A stretch of 64,000 nt of DNA, taken from Bacillus piscicola. GTDB lineage: Bacteria; Bacillota; Bacilli; Bacillales; Marinococcaceae. Where the stretch lies: the NCBI RefSeq assembly GCF_022458745.1, contig NZ_JAJJJF010000008.1, positions 62,001 through 126,000 on the forward strand, given 5' to 3'. The notes beneath the pieces are model-generated. The model was not told where the DNA came from, made no database searches, and saw nothing but the letters and a program-made list of their open reading frames with translations. Positions 26,587-36,049 of this stretch are shown in pieces. The translations under genes were made by a program, and so were the position numbers. Positions within the stretch are counted from its first letter, which is position 1. The number at the start of each line of letters is the position of its first letter.

Positions 26587-27372
26587 ATGGAATATACTAT
26601 TTTATCTGTCCTGTTACTCTTTCTAATTGGTTTTGTAGGTTCCTTTCTTTCAGGAATGGTAGGAATTGGCGGTTCCATCATTAAGTATCCGATGCTTTTA
26701 TACATCCCGCCTCTTTTAGGCTTCACGGCATTTACAGCCCATGAAGTCTCAGGGATAAGCGCTGTACAAGTTTTCTTTGCTACGATTGGCGGTGTATGGG
26801 CTTACCGAAAAGGGGGATACTTAAATAAAACATTAATTCTGTATATGGGGGGCAGTATTCTGTTAGGAAGCTTTATCGGCAGCTTCGGTTCGAATATGAT
26901 GCCTGACTCGGCAATTAATATCGTGTACGGTGGGATGGCAGCTATGGCTGCGATCATGATGTTTATCCCGAAGAAGGGCATAGATGATATTCCGTTGCAA
27001 GACGTGTCCTTCAATAAGTGGCTGGCCGCATCATTTGCTTTTGTAACAGGGATAGGAGCAGGGATTGTAGGGGCAGCCGGTTCGTTTATTTTAGTGCCAA
27101 TCATGCTTCTCGTATTAAAAATTCCCACTAGAATGACCATCGCCAGTTCATTAGCGATCACCTTCATCTCGTCAATCGGTTCGACAGCGGGGAAAGTGGC
27201 CACAGGTCAAGTGCTAATCATTCCGGCTGTCATTATGATTATCGCAAGCCTTTTGGCCTCTCCATTAGGAGCCAATGCAGGGAAAAAAGTAAACACCAAG
27301 ACACTGCAGATCATACTCGGCTTACTTATCCTAACTACCGCGGTCAAAATGTGGATAGATATCTTGTTTTAA
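26587..27372 (+). CDS. TauE/SafE-family sulfite/sulfur anion exporter
   Basis: The 261-residue protein has about eight membrane helices in the two-half arrangement of the TauE/SafE family, with the glycine-rich first-helix motif [16 protein letters not shown] and its echo [13 protein letters not shown] in the second half. Members export sulfite, thiosulfate or sulfoacetate. After the persulfide dioxygenase, export of sulfite or thiosulfate is the natural role. It starts behind AAAGAGGGG. A tauE-like gene is also part of the staphylococcal cst locus. Confidence 0.9.
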   Translation: MEYTILSVLLLFLIGFVGSFLSGMVGIGGSIIKYPMLLYIPPLLGFTAFTAHEVSGISAVQVFFATIGGVWAYRKGGYLNKTLILYMGGSILLGSFIGSFGSNMMPDSAINIVYGGMAAMAAIMMFIPKKGIDDIPLQDVSFNKWLAASFAFVTGIGAGIVGAAGSFILVPIMLLVLKIPTRMTIASSLAITFISSIGSTAGKVATGQVLIIPAVIMIIASLLASPLGANAGKKVNTKTLQIILGLLILTTAVKMWIDILF

Positions 27373-27473
27373 AAAGCCAAAATAGGGGAATATAACAAAA
27401 AGAAACGTATAAATAAGGGGCGTGTATATATGAACCGCCCCGGTGAATTTTAAAAAACGGAGGAGTGGATCGA

Positions 27474-27914
27474 ATGGAACTACAAGAAGTACTGAATAAG
27501 CAAATTGCAAATTGGAATGTGTTGTTTGTGAAACTTCATAATTATCACTGGTATGTGAAAGGGGATCAGTTCTTCACGTTACATACCAAGTTTGAGGAGT
27601 TGTATAATGAGGCCGCTCTCCATAACGATGAGCTGGCAGAAAGACTCCTCGCTATCGGAGGAAAGCCGATCGCTACACTAAAAGATTACCTGGAGACGGC
27701 TTCTATTCAAGATGCAACAGGAGCAGAGGCTGCTGATGAGATGGTCCAGACTGTCGTCAACGATTTTAGTGCGATTATTGGGGAGTTAAAAGAAGGCATG
27801 TCAGTCGCCGAACAGGCCGGTGATGAAACAACGAGTGATATGCTGCTCGCGATCCATACTAGTCTTGAAAAACACGTGTGGATGTTAAAAGCTTATTTAG
27901 GGAAATCAGTCTAA
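27474..27914 (+). CDS. Dps-family ferritin-like protein
   Basis: Dps proteins form 12-subunit shells that oxidise and store iron and protect DNA from peroxide. The 146-residue protein carries the ferroxidase-site segment [21 protein letters not shown] and the downstream [14 protein letters not shown] helix with acidic ligands. I chose the ATG at 27474 behind CGGAGG over a GTG nine bases earlier. No clear PerR box is visible. It follows the sulfur cluster but has its own ribosome site and a downstream hairpin. Confidence 0.93.
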   Translation: MELQEVLNKQIANWNVLFVKLHNYHWYVKGDQFFTLHTKFEELYNEAALHNDELAERLLAIGGKPIATLKDYLETASIQDATGAEAADEMVQTVVNDFSAIIGELKEGMSVAEQAGDETTSDMLLAIHTSLEKHVWMLKAYLGKSV

Positions 27915-27932
27915 CGTTTCCTGAAAGAAAAG

Positions 27933-27974
27933 GGGCTGTCCATTTAGTTGACACGAATTTCAAACGGACAGCCC
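27933..27974 (+). terminator. Hairpin of the GGCTGTCC family, copy 1
   Basis: GGGCTGTCC and GGACAGCCC form a perfect 9-bp stem around a 24-base loop after dps. Two similar hairpins lie at 30521 and 37237. Confidence 0.7.
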
Positions 27975-28086
27975 GCTTGGTTGCTGCCTATCTGTCAACA
28001 GATTCAAACATTTTTGTATCGTATTCTTGCTCTAACTCCTCTTTTCAGCTATTCTGATAGCAAGAGAAAGAATGAGGAGTGGTATA

Positions 28087-28737
28087 GTGGTGGATGTTTC
28101 TGTAACCTCATTGATCGAAAGCTTCGAAGAAATTTTTCCTCAAGAGACTTCCTACGCGGTAGCAGACCCTCATCACTTTATTTACTATAAACCAAGCAAA
28201 TTAATAGATTTAAAAATCAAACCAGGGGATAAACTACATGAACACACAGTCAGCTATCGAGCTTTAACCGGACAGAAAAAAACATCGAAAAATGTAAGCA
28301 GCCAAGTATTTGGAGTTCCCTATTTTGGGACGTCCGTACCGATAATAAGGGATGGTAGTCCGGCAGGGTGTGTGACTGCTATTCTTCCTGCGAAAAGAAG
28401 GCAGCTGTTTTCCGATATTTTAACCATACGAGCAGGAGACAGTTGGAAGCCGGTTGTTTTACAAGATGTTATCTACGTAGAGGCCCACAATAGAAAAACA
28501 TGGGTTCAATCTGTAAAAGGTTTAGGAACGAATAAACATACCTTAAGTGAGCTCGAATACTTGCTTCCACGAGATGCATTTATACGCTGTCACCGGTCTT
28601 ATATCGTTAATGTTACCTTTATAGAAGAAATTCAGCCTGATTCCCACTCTACGTTCTTGTTGATCCTGAAAGACGGATCAAAGGTGCCGGTCGGCCAGAC
28701 CTATGCCAAGTATTTTCGACACACACTTGGATTTTAA
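28087..28737 (+). CDS. LytTR-family transcriptional regulator
   Basis: The 216-residue protein has a C-terminal LytTR DNA-binding domain (about residues 112-212), recognisable from VIYVEAHNRKTWVQS, the HTLSELEYLLP helix and RCHRSYIVNV. The N-terminal part (to about 105) looks like a small sensor domain and does not resemble a receiver with a phosphorylatable aspartate, so it is probably not a two-component regulator. I start at the GTG at 28087 behind GAGGAG. It lies upstream of the CoA-transferase gene in the same direction and may control it. A terminator follows. Confidence 0.8.
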   Translation: MVDVSVTSLIESFEEIFPQETSYAVADPHHFIYYKPSKLIDLKIKPGDKLHEHTVSYRALTGQKKTSKNVSSQVFGVPYFGTSVPIIRDGSPAGCVTAILPAKRRQLFSDILTIRAGDSWKPVVLQDVIYVEAHNRKTWVQSVKGLGTNKHTLSELEYLLPRDAFIRCHRSYIVNVTFIEEIQPDSHSTFLLILKDGSKVPVGQTYAKYFRHTLGF

Positions 28738-28750
28738 TAGCTAAACGTAG

Positions 28751-28782
28751 AGCCATGAGTACATATATTCATGGCTTTTTTC
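28751..28782 (+). terminator. Terminator after the LytTR gene
   Basis: AGCCATGA and TCATGGCT form a perfect 8-bp stem followed by TTTTTTC. Confidence 0.85.
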
Positions 28783-28915
28783 TATTGCAGCTTTCTGGTT
28801 CATGTGTCTTTTTTTCTGTTTTATCCATTGATTAAGCCCTTTCATTCAAAATGACAAGAATAATACAAAAAATACTGATAAGATTGTAAAAAATACGTTG
28901 AAATGAGGGATTGTC

Positions 28916-30433
28916 GTGGGTAAAAGCGTTGTGGAACGTATACGCTATCCGCAGCTGCAAGATCGAGTAGTCTCCCGCCAAACAGCAGCTTCGTGGATAA
29001 AAGATGGAATGACACTGGGCTTAAGTGGCTTCACGAGAGCGGGAGACGCGAAGGCGGTTCCGCTGGCACTCGTTGAGCGTGCTGAGAAAGAAAAATTGAA
29101 AGTGAATGTATACACAGGGGCCTCGTTAGGATCCGATGTGGACCGTTTAATGGCAGAGGCTGGTATTATAAATAAACGTCTTCCGTTTCAGGCGGATTCT
29201 GTTATGAGAAAGAAAATAAATAGTGGCGATATGCTTTTTGTCGATCAACACCTTTCTCATACTGCCGAGTACTTGCGGAATGACGCATTGCATAAGATTG
29301 ACTTTGCAATTGTGGAAGCGGTTTCGATTACAGAGGATGGATTAATTATTCCGACGACTTCTGTTGGAAACTCATCCATTTTTATAGAAAAGGCAGAGTC
29401 GGTCATTATTGAAGTAAACACGGCACAGCCCGAGTTGTTAGAAGGCATGCATGATATTTATGAATTGGCTGCGCAAGGGAAACGAGATCCGATACCTCTT
29501 AAACAAGTAGACGAGCGCATGGGAACCATTGGAATTCCCGTTGATTTAACTAAAGTAAAAGGCATTGTTCTCACCAGCCAGCAAGACAGTCCGTCCACGA
29601 TTGTACCGCCCGATGAGGAAACCGCCCAAATCGCCGAGCATCTCATTGACTTTTTGAAAAAAGAACATCAGGAAGGCAGGCTTCCTAAAAATTTAGCACC
29701 GTTGCAATCAGGAGTCGGGTCGGTAGCAAATGCTGTTCTATATGGTTTGTTAGAGTCTGAATTTACAGACTTGGAAGTATACTCGGAAGTGTTGCAGGAT
29801 GCGGTGTTCGATCTACTGGATGCAGGGAAAATACGTTTTGCTTCCGGTTGTTCTTTAACCTTATCAGAAGCCAAGTTTGAAAAGGTATTCTCGAACTTGG
29901 AGAACTACAAAGATCGTCTTGTGCTGCGCCCGCAGGAAATATCCAATCATCCGGAAATCATTAGACGATTAGGTCTGATTGCGATGAATACAGCGTTAGA
30001 ATTCGATATTTATGGAAATGTCAACTCTACCCATGTATCGGGAACAAAAATGATGAATGGAATCGGAGGATCGGGCGATTTTGCACGACATGCAAAGCTA
30101 TCTATTTTTGTAACAAAATCAATCGCGAAAAACGGGGACATCTCAAGTGTGGTGCCATTTGTGTCCCACGTTGATCATACCGAGCATGATGTAGATGTGG
30201 TAGTTACTGAACAAGGGTATGCGGATCTGCGGGGATTGTCTCCCATTGAACGCCCGCCCGTCATCATTCGCAACTGTGCCCACCCCATGTACCGGGATCA
30301 GCTAGAAAACTATTTTGAGGAAGCATGCGAACGAGGCGGACAAACGCCACACGTACTAGAAAAAGCCTTTTCCTGGCATACCAACTTTGCAAAACATGGA
30401 ACGATGCTTGAAAAAACACATCAGTATACGTAA
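28916..30433 (+). CDS. Acetyl-CoA hydrolase / succinate:acetate CoA-transferase family
   Basis: The 505-residue protein belongs to the class I CoA-transferase family that includes Cat1, Ach1 and AarC, which move CoA between succinyl-CoA or acetyl-CoA and free acids. The catalytic glutamate is Glu291 in YSEVLQDAV. The CoA-binding glycine-rich stretch GSGDFARHAKLS and the C-terminal GYADLRGLSPIERP are also present. It starts with GTG behind GAGGGA. It is alone between the LytTR regulator and a hairpin. Acetate activation or detoxification is likely; the exact acyl pair cannot be told. Confidence 0.9.
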   Translation: MGKSVVERIRYPQLQDRVVSRQTAASWIKDGMTLGLSGFTRAGDAKAVPLALVERAEKEKLKVNVYTGASLGSDVDRLMAEAGIINKRLPFQADSVMRKKINSGDMLFVDQHLSHTAEYLRNDALHKIDFAIVEAVSITEDGLIIPTTSVGNSSIFIEKAESVIIEVNTAQPELLEGMHDIYELAAQGKRDPIPLKQVDERMGTIGIPVDLTKVKGIVLTSQQDSPSTIVPPDEETAQIAEHLIDFLKKEHQEGRLPKNLAPLQSGVGSVANAVLYGLLESEFTDLEVYSEVLQDAVFDLLDAGKIRFASGCSLTLSEAKFEKVFSNLENYKDRLVLRPQEISNHPEIIRRLGLIAMNTALEFDIYGNVNSTHVSGTKMMNGIGGSGDFARHAKLSIFVTKSIAKNGDISSVVPFVSHVDHTEHDVDVVVTEQGYADLRGLSPIERPPVIIRNCAHPMYRDQLENYFEEACERGGQTPHVLEKAFSWHTNFAKHGTMLEKTHQYT

Positions 30434-30520
30434 AGAATAGACTATCCAGACCTCATAGGCGACATGATTGCCTGTATAGTTGGGAAAGTTGTTCTATCAC
30501 CCGCTTTGCGAGTTTTCTAA

Positions 30521-30576
30521 GCGGCTGTCCAATCGGTTGACGAACTGATATGAAGCGGACAGCCGCTATTCTTTTT
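30521..30576 (+). terminator. Hairpin of the GGCTGTCC family, copy 2
   Basis: GCGGCTGTCC and GGACAGCCGC form a perfect 10-bp stem followed by TATTCTTTTT. Its loop shares GGTTGAC and further bases with copy 1. Confidence 0.75.
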
Positions 30577-30617
30577 GCTTGTCGAATGGTTAAACCTTCA
30601 ATATGGATGTTTTATCT

Positions 30618-30971
30618 TTATTCCTCGAGCCATTTTTTGGCTGCTTCTTTTTCATCTGTTTCAAAATAAGCTACTCTTAACCCTGGATACAAATTTTCTA
30701 TTTTCGAGTCTGCCTTGAGAAAGTTACTGTCGGCGACAACGGCTGCTTTGTCCATTTTTTTCATGTGCTTAACCATTTTGAAATCTTCCAAAAGCCCCTT
30801 TAACGTCAAACCTTCCCAATCCCCCATGAGAAGTAGAATATTCACGGTTTCATTTTCACTCACTCTGTTCTCAAAGAAATCATCCATCTCTTGGATATCA
30901 TCTTTCGTTAATTTATCACTTACGTCTACTTCTATTACCGGACTGTTTTGAATGCTTGCAATTTCAATCAT
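30618..30971 (-). CDS. SpoIIAA-like STAS-domain protein
   Basis: The 117-residue protein matches the SpoIIAA-like/STAS family (also called SEC14-STAS): alternating strands and helices with VIEVDVSDKLTKDDIQEMDDFF, then LLLMGDWEGLTLKGLLEDF, and AYFETDEKEAAKKWLEE at the end. These are small cytosolic proteins of unknown function; unlike true anti-sigma antagonists they lack the phosphorylated serine motif. An AAAGGAGG site precedes the ATG. It is convergent with the CoA-transferase gene. Confidence 0.85.
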   Translation of the reverse strand: MIEIASIQNSPVIEVDVSDKLTKDDIQEMDDFFENRVSENETVNILLLMGDWEGLTLKGLLEDFKMVKHMKKMDKAAVVADSNFLKADSKIENLYPGLRVAYFETDEKEAAKKWLEE

Positions 30972-31036
30972 GGATTAAGCCTCCTTTCATTTTATTGTTC
31001 ATATACTGTTCCTTTTTTAAAAATGAGTGAAACAAG

Positions 31037-31250
31037 GAAACAACTATCCCAATGAAGCCATGAAAGGTAGCGAGCGGGAAAATAAAGGACTCATAGACGT
31101 TGTATGAAGGCTTGAAAGTAAGAAAATGTTAAAATAAGATCACCATACGGCCTTTGTGACGCCATGAAATTGAACGGTCGTAGAAATAGATACCTTATAG
31201 CCTGCGTATGATGCTATAAAAACAAGAATTTGTTGAAACAACAGCGTCAT
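31037..31250 (+). repeat. 53-nt palindromic repeat array, cluster F (about 5 units)
   Basis: Five rather degraded units lie upstream of the minus-strand STAS gene and downstream of the minus-strand CBO0543 pair. Confidence 0.7.
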
Positions 31251-31408
31251 GTCAATCGGCTCTTTATTTTATTTATAAAAACACAAAACGAAAAAAACAA
31301 TGCGGACTAATTAGTGAACGGCAAAAGGAAAGACTGTTTTCCCTCATATAACAGAAGGTACTTGCTTCCATAAGAGGACACTAGAATTTGTCCCTTCAAT
31401 AGATTACG

Positions 31409-31948
31409 TTACTTCATCGTTTCAATTGGGAAGTGAAACGATAGTATTATGTAGAGGGCAACCGATAGCGCTAACAGCCATGCCAACAATGGTTTGTGAT
31501 GGTGAATGTATAAGATAGGAAACATGACACAGTTGAAGAGTACAGACAACCCGAAATTCCAGCCGTTTTCATACGCCCCTAATCCAGATGCGACTGAAAT
31601 AAATTCAGTCACACTAAATGTGGTAATCCACAATAGAATCCAGCCAATTTGTGCCATCCTCTTACTTGGACAATTTGCCAGGAAAAGCAAGATGACAGTT
31701 GGATACATAATAAAAACAATAAAAAAGTCAGTCAATGTGTGGTTGGGAAGGAAAAGAGATTCTTTATATATCCAAAGTGGATGCTCGTACATTAAAATGG
31801 AGCTGAAGAAATCCAGGCAAATAATGAATAAGATGGTTGGATAATACTTCTCCCAATTTCGCCAATCTCCCCATTTGAAAGTAGCTATTAGAAGTAGTAA
31901 AGGTTGTATGATTTGAAGCAGAATGGAAGTAAGGACAAATTTCATCAC
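31409..31948 (-). CDS. CBO0543-family membrane protein
   Basis: The 179-residue protein has five or six membrane helices and the aromatic-rich sequence typical of the CBO0543 family of Firmicutes (for example KWGDWRNWEKYYPTILF and LWIYKESLFLPNHTLTDFF). Function is unknown. Its ATG overlaps the stop codon of the preceding paralogue by four bases, so the two were built as one operon. Confidence 0.75.
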   Translation of the reverse strand: MMKFVLTSILLQIIQPLLLLIATFKWGDWRNWEKYYPTILFIICLDFFSSILMYEHPLWIYKESLFLPNHTLTDFFIVFIMYPTVILLFLANCPSKRMAQIGWILLWITTFSVTEFISVASGLGAYENGWNFGLSVLFNCVMFPILYIHHHKPLLAWLLALSVALYIILSFHFPIETMK

Positions 31949-32438
31949 GAAGATCCACCGCCAGACGTATTTTTAAAGAACCATTTATAATAAGCATGCG
32001 ACAGGAGGTTGGAAATCCCAATTGTAATAAAGCTTACATACCATGTCCATTTTTTATAATGAATTAAGCCTGTGTACGTCACAATGAATTGTTCTATCCC
32101 TGTAAGCAAAGATGTATGGAATAAATTGTATAACGCTCTTACTAGAATATTTCTATGATCTGGGTAATAAAGATTGTACATAACACTAAGAACCGGGAAT
32201 AAAAAATACTCAAAAGAAAAGCTGCCTTTGTAAGTATGTTTAAATAAAAAACGCTTTGGATATTCGATAAGGTTCAAACTAACAACAATCAGCCCGAAAA
32301 GTTGAGTGGTTGCCTGTTTAGAAAGAAAAGAGAAATGGGCATGGCGAAGTTTATTTTTCGGGACAAACTTACCAATAAAAAAATGCCAATTATATAAGAA
32401 AGACCAATAATTATCCTTTCTTTACGATTACCAGTCAT
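31945..32438 (-). pseudogene. CBO0543-family membrane gene with one frameshift in a T7 tract
   Basis: An ATG at 32438 behind AGGAGG opens MTGNRKERIIIGLSYIIGIF and then leaves the family frame at a run of seven Ts (minus strand; 32378-32384). Adding one T restores a continuous protein that goes on PKNKLRHAHFSFLSKQ and LNLIEYPKRFLFKHTYKG, with the expected length and helices. So the gene is complete but for one base. It could be a sequencing error, a real mutation or a slippage switch. Confidence 0.75.
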
Positions 32439-32686
32439 GCGAATCCTCCTGTTGGGAATGTTTGCTACCAGGTAGTATCGACAGAAAGAATAAGATTTAT
32501 CTATTTACGAATGGGTCGTTTTTTGTAGTGGAGGCTATTGGAAAAACAATGGTTTACTTGCCCGATTGTGACATTTGTCTTAGTGATGTTGGAAAAGTTG
32601 CCGGGAGAAGATAACAAGGGCGGAGCTGTAGAATAGACAATTTTCTTATATGCTATACTGAAAAGAAAACAGGGTGGATATGTTAG

Positions 32687-33361
32687 ATGACGCAAAAAAG
32701 GCTGTCTGACAGCGTAGCAGACGATATTATGTCAATGATTGCGATAGAGAAACGCTTTCTTCCGGGGGACAAGCTTCCAAATGAAAATGAGTTCTCCGTG
32801 GAATTAAATGTGAGTAGAACAACACTTCGTGAAGCAATCCGCATATTGGTCACAAATGGTATCTTAGAAATTAAACGCGGGAGAGGGACGTTCGTTAAAG
32901 AAGATATTGATTTAAGCATCATGGAATCGTTTGATACGATTTCGGAAGCGAAGATTAATGCAAAAGATTTGTATGAAATGCGCTTAATCTTTGAGCCAGA
33001 AGCGGCTTATTATGCAACGATCCGAGCAAGTGAGGCGGAGCTTGAGAGCATTTTAGAGTATGGACGGCAAATCGAACAAAAAATTAAACGTAAGGAAGAC
33101 CGGACCGAAGTGGAACAAAAATTTCATCAGTCGATCGTCAAGGCGACCCATAATGAATTTATGGAGAAATTAATGCCGGTTATTTATCAAGCGATTGACA
33201 AGGGTGTGATCCTGTCTAAGAAAAAAGAGTCGGCCATTCAAGAAACGGTCACGGACCATAAACTGATTATGGAATTTATGAAAAGCCGTAATCCAGAAGG
33301 TGCCAAAAGTGCCATGCAAATTCATATTTTGCACGCGATGCAGGAGTTGGGAATTGAATAA
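32687..33361 (+). CDS. GntR/FadR-subfamily transcriptional regulator
   Basis: The 224-residue protein has an N-terminal GntR winged helix (LPNENEFSVELNVSRTTLREAIRILVTNGILEIKRGRGTFV region, residues about 30-70) and a C-terminal all-helical FCD domain, where the ligand and a metal bind. FadR-type members often sense small organic acids. It lies upstream of ilvD and a hydroxyacid dehydrogenase, and a TTGTCATACAA site of its usual operator type precedes the ilvD promoter, so ilvD is the probable target. A palindromic repeat and a terminator lie between them. Confidence 0.88.
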   Translation: MTQKRLSDSVADDIMSMIAIEKRFLPGDKLPNENEFSVELNVSRTTLREAIRILVTNGILEIKRGRGTFVKEDIDLSIMESFDTISEAKINAKDLYEMRLIFEPEAAYYATIRASEAELESILEYGRQIEQKIKRKEDRTEVEQKFHQSIVKATHNEFMEKLMPVIYQAIDKGVILSKKKESAIQETVTDHKLIMEFMKSRNPEGAKSAMQIHILHAMQELGIE

Positions 33362-33430
33362 TTCAATTTCGCACTTCCAGTAAATTGGTTTCTGAAAAGT
33401 TGAATGTAAGGAAAGTAAATGTTAAGTGTA

Positions 33431-33585
33431 GTCAAAATACGAAGTCTCCTGCGGGAACAGCGCGAGCCGAAGATCCAAGTGAGAAGAAGGAACAAAGGCT
33501 AAGATCGCCACTCCTGTGGCAACGCCCTTGTGACCAACATCCTGTTGGCCCGAGGCCGTGCCCGCGGAAAGCGAAGTATTTTGAC
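33431..33585. repeat. Long palindromic Bacillaceae-type intergenic element
   Basis: The element is bounded by a perfect 10-bp inverted repeat, GTCAAAATAC (33431-33440) and GTATTTTGAC (33576-33585). Inside are GC-rich blocks (CTCCTGCGGGAACAGCGCGA, GCCGTGCCCGCGGAAAGCGA) that I recognise as recurring in intergenic regions of many Bacillaceae genomes. It would fold into one long branched hairpin. No coding potential is evident. Confidence 0.75.
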
Positions 33586-33615
33586 GAAACGACGTTAGCA
33601 ATTACCTTCTTAAAT

Positions 33616-33654
33616 ATCCGAACAGATTGCACGCAATCGTTCGGATTATTTTAT
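33616..33654 (+). terminator. Terminator before the ilvD promoter
   Basis: ATCCGAAC plus GATTG pair with CAATC plus GTTCGGAT around a four-base loop, followed by TATTTTAT. Confidence 0.8.
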
Positions 33655-33666
33655 GGTTCATGTCCT

Positions 33667-33711
33667 TTGTCATACAACCATATTGACAGCAGACAACATA
33701 CGATTTAATAT
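33667..33711 (+). promoter_or_regulatory. ilvD promoter with FadR-type operator
   Basis: TTGACA (33683-33688) and TAATAT (33706-33711) are 17 bases apart. TTGTCATACAA at 33667-33677 is a perfect palindrome of the TNGTNNNACNA type bound by FadR-subfamily GntR proteins, just ahead of the -35 box. Confidence 0.7.
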
Positions 33712-33748
33712 AATTTTATACAAATAAAAAGCAAGGTTGTGTGCTGGT

Positions 33749-35422
33749 ATGAGAAGAAGTGACATGATTAAAATCGGAGTGGATCGTGCTCCTCACCGTA
33801 GTCTTTTATATGCGACAGGGAAAGTAAAGGCAAGAGATTTAGATAAACCGTTTATTGGGATTTGTAACTCATATATCGATATTATCCCAGGTCACGTTCA
33901 TTTGCGTGAATTTGCAGAAGTCGTGAAGGACGCCATCATCGAAGCTGGCGGTATTCCATTTGAGTTCAACACCATTGGGGTGGATGACGGTATTGCGATG
34001 GGGCATATTGGCATGCGCTATTCGTTGCCAAGCCGTGAGCTCATTGCGGACAGTGCGGAAACTGTTATTAATGCCCACTGGTTTGACGGTGTTTTTTACA
34101 TTCCGAACTGTGACAAAATCACACCTGGTATGTTAATGGCTGCTGTTCGTACGAATGTTCCTTCTGTTTTCGTTTCAGGGGGGCCAATGGAGGCAGGAGT
34201 GAGTTCCAGCGGAAAACAACTTTCCTTAACCTCTGTTTTCGAAGGAGTCGGCGCGTATAAATCAGGAAAAATGTCGGAAGAGGAATTTAACGAAATTGAA
34301 AATAACGCCTGCCCGACTTGTGGTTCTTGTTCCGGTATGTTCACCGCAAACTCGATGAACTGTTTAATGGAGATGCTCGGGGTAGCGCTTCCGGGGAACG
34401 GTTCCATTGTCGCAACGAGCGAAAAACGGAAAGAATTGATTTATGAAGCGGCTAAACATTTAGTGCGCATGATCGAAGAAGACGTCAAGCCTCGTGATAT
34501 TATCACGAAAGAAGCGATTGATGATGCCTTTGCACTCGATATGGCGATGGGTGGTTCCACGAATACCGTTCTCCATACGTTAGCGATTGCGAACGAAGCA
34601 GAAATTGAGTATGACTTAGCGGATATTAATAAAGTAGCAGCCCGCGTTCCGTATCTTGCCAAAATTATGCCGGCATCGGATCTGTCCATGGATGATATCA
34701 ACAAAGCCGGCGGTGTCAGTGCCATCATTAATGAACTAACAAAAATTCCTGATGCAATTCATCCAGATCGCTTGACGATCACCGGTCAAACAATGGGCGA
34801 ACTGGTCAAAGGATACGACATCACGAATGACCAGGTGATCCGTACGAAAGATAACCCTCACAGTCCCGTTGGCGGATTGTCCATTTTATTTGGAAATCTC
34901 GCCCCCGAAGGCGCTGTGATTAAAGTAGGAGCGGTGGACCCATCCATTAAAGAGTTTGAAGGAGAAGCCATTGTTTTTGAATCACAGGAAGAGGCCCAGG
35001 AAGCCATTGATAATGGAGCTGTCAAAGAAGGACATGTTGTGGTCATTCGCTATGAAGGACCGAAAGGCGGGCCGGGTATGCCGGAAATGCTAGCCCCAAC
35101 TTCCGCTATTATGGGCCGTGGTTTAGGAAGCACCGTAGCCCTCTTGACCGATGGCCGTTTCTCAGGCGCATCCCGCGGCATTTCCATCGGACATATTTCG
35201 CCGGAAGCGGCAGAAGGCGGACCGATTGCCTTGATTGAAAACGGGGATATTATCGTGATCGACCTACCAAATCGAACGTTAAACGTAAACGTAACGGATG
35301 ATGTTTTAGAAGAACGCCGCCAAGCGCTAAAACCTTTCGAACCGAAGATCAAAAAAGGCTGGTTGGGAAGGTATTCCAAACTGGTCACAAACGCATCAAA
35401 AGGCGGCATTATGAGTATTTAA
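33749..35422 (+). CDS. ilvD: Dihydroxy-acid dehydratase
   Basis: IlvD dehydrates 2,3-dihydroxy acids to 2-oxo acids in valine, leucine and isoleucine synthesis, using an iron-sulfur cluster. The 557-residue product opens [20 protein letters not shown] and has the cluster cysteines in [22 protein letters not shown] and [11 protein letters not shown]. The length equals B. subtilis IlvD (558). I start at the ATG at 33749, not at an in-frame TTG upstream. It is not next to other ilv genes; with its own GntR regulator and a dehydrogenase downstream, a sugar-acid role is also possible. Confidence 0.93.
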   Translation: MRRSDMIKIGVDRAPHRSLLYATGKVKARDLDKPFIGICNSYIDIIPGHVHLREFAEVVKDAIIEAGGIPFEFNTIGVDDGIAMGHIGMRYSLPSRELIADSAETVINAHWFDGVFYIPNCDKITPGMLMAAVRTNVPSVFVSGGPMEAGVSSSGKQLSLTSVFEGVGAYKSGKMSEEEFNEIENNACPTCGSCSGMFTANSMNCLMEMLGVALPGNGSIVATSEKRKELIYEAAKHLVRMIEEDVKPRDIITKEAIDDAFALDMAMGGSTNTVLHTLAIANEAEIEYDLADINKVAARVPYLAKIMPASDLSMDDINKAGGVSAIINELTKIPDAIHPDRLTITGQTMGELVKGYDITNDQVIRTKDNPHSPVGGLSILFGNLAPEGAVIKVGAVDPSIKEFEGEAIVFESQEEAQEAIDNGAVKEGHVVVIRYEGPKGGPGMPEMLAPTSAIMGRGLGSTVALLTDGRFSGASRGISIGHISPEAAEGGPIALIENGDIIVIDLPNRTLNVNVTDDVLEERRQALKPFEPKIKKGWLGRYSKLVTNASKGGIMSI

Positions 35423-35446
35423 TTTTCATAGTTTACGATTTTTCAT

Positions 35447-35479
35447 AAAGACTGCCTTCTTCAGGCGGTCTTTATTTTC
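35447..35479 (+). terminator. Terminator after ilvD
   Basis: AAAGACTGCC and GGCGGTCTTT form a 10-bp stem with one G-T pair, followed by ATTTTC. Confidence 0.85.
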
Positions 35480-35562
35480 TTCGCAGTTCAGTTACAGTGT
35501 TCCAGCTCCATGACGGGTTCACGAAAAGGATGCGTGAATGAACGATCACAACTGGAACCAAT

Positions 35563-35969
35563 GAAACAAAGATATCACAGCACCCTTATGCAGCCGTGAA
35601 ATGAGTGGATCGCCAAAATAGCAGCATCATAGTGGTTGTTTGCGGTCGTGAAAACAAAGTACCATAGAAATAGAAGCATCATAGCCCTCGTATGAAGTCG
35701 TGAAAATAGTAATTGTCTAAAATAACGGTTTCATAGCGGGTCGATGAAGCCATGAAAATAGAGATTGGTTAGAATAACAGCGTCATAGGGGTTGTATGAG
35801 GTTGTGAAAACGAAGGATCGATGAAATAATGGCGCCATAGCCCCTGCATGAAGCCACGAAATTAGCGGAACGCCAATATAGCGACGTCATAGGGATTGTA
35901 TGCAGCTATGAAAATTGAAGAGTCCCAGAATAACAACGTCATCCGTACCCGATGGGGCTATGAAAACAG
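35563..35969 (+). repeat. 53-nt palindromic repeat array, cluster G (about 8 units)
   Basis: Eight units run from 35563 to 35969 between the ilvD terminator and the leader of the dehydrogenase gene, both on the plus strand. Confidence 0.8.
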
Positions 35970-36049
35970 TTTTTGCTTCGAACGACTTACTTGTTTTTGA
36001 TAACAAACTAGTGTTGAGATGATATCATAATGAATAAGACGTTGATCTG

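Noticed and set aside
33385-33708. Frame across the palindromic element before ilvD
   Set aside because: It consists of the GC-rich palindromic repeat, the terminator and the ilvD promoter, so it is not a gene.
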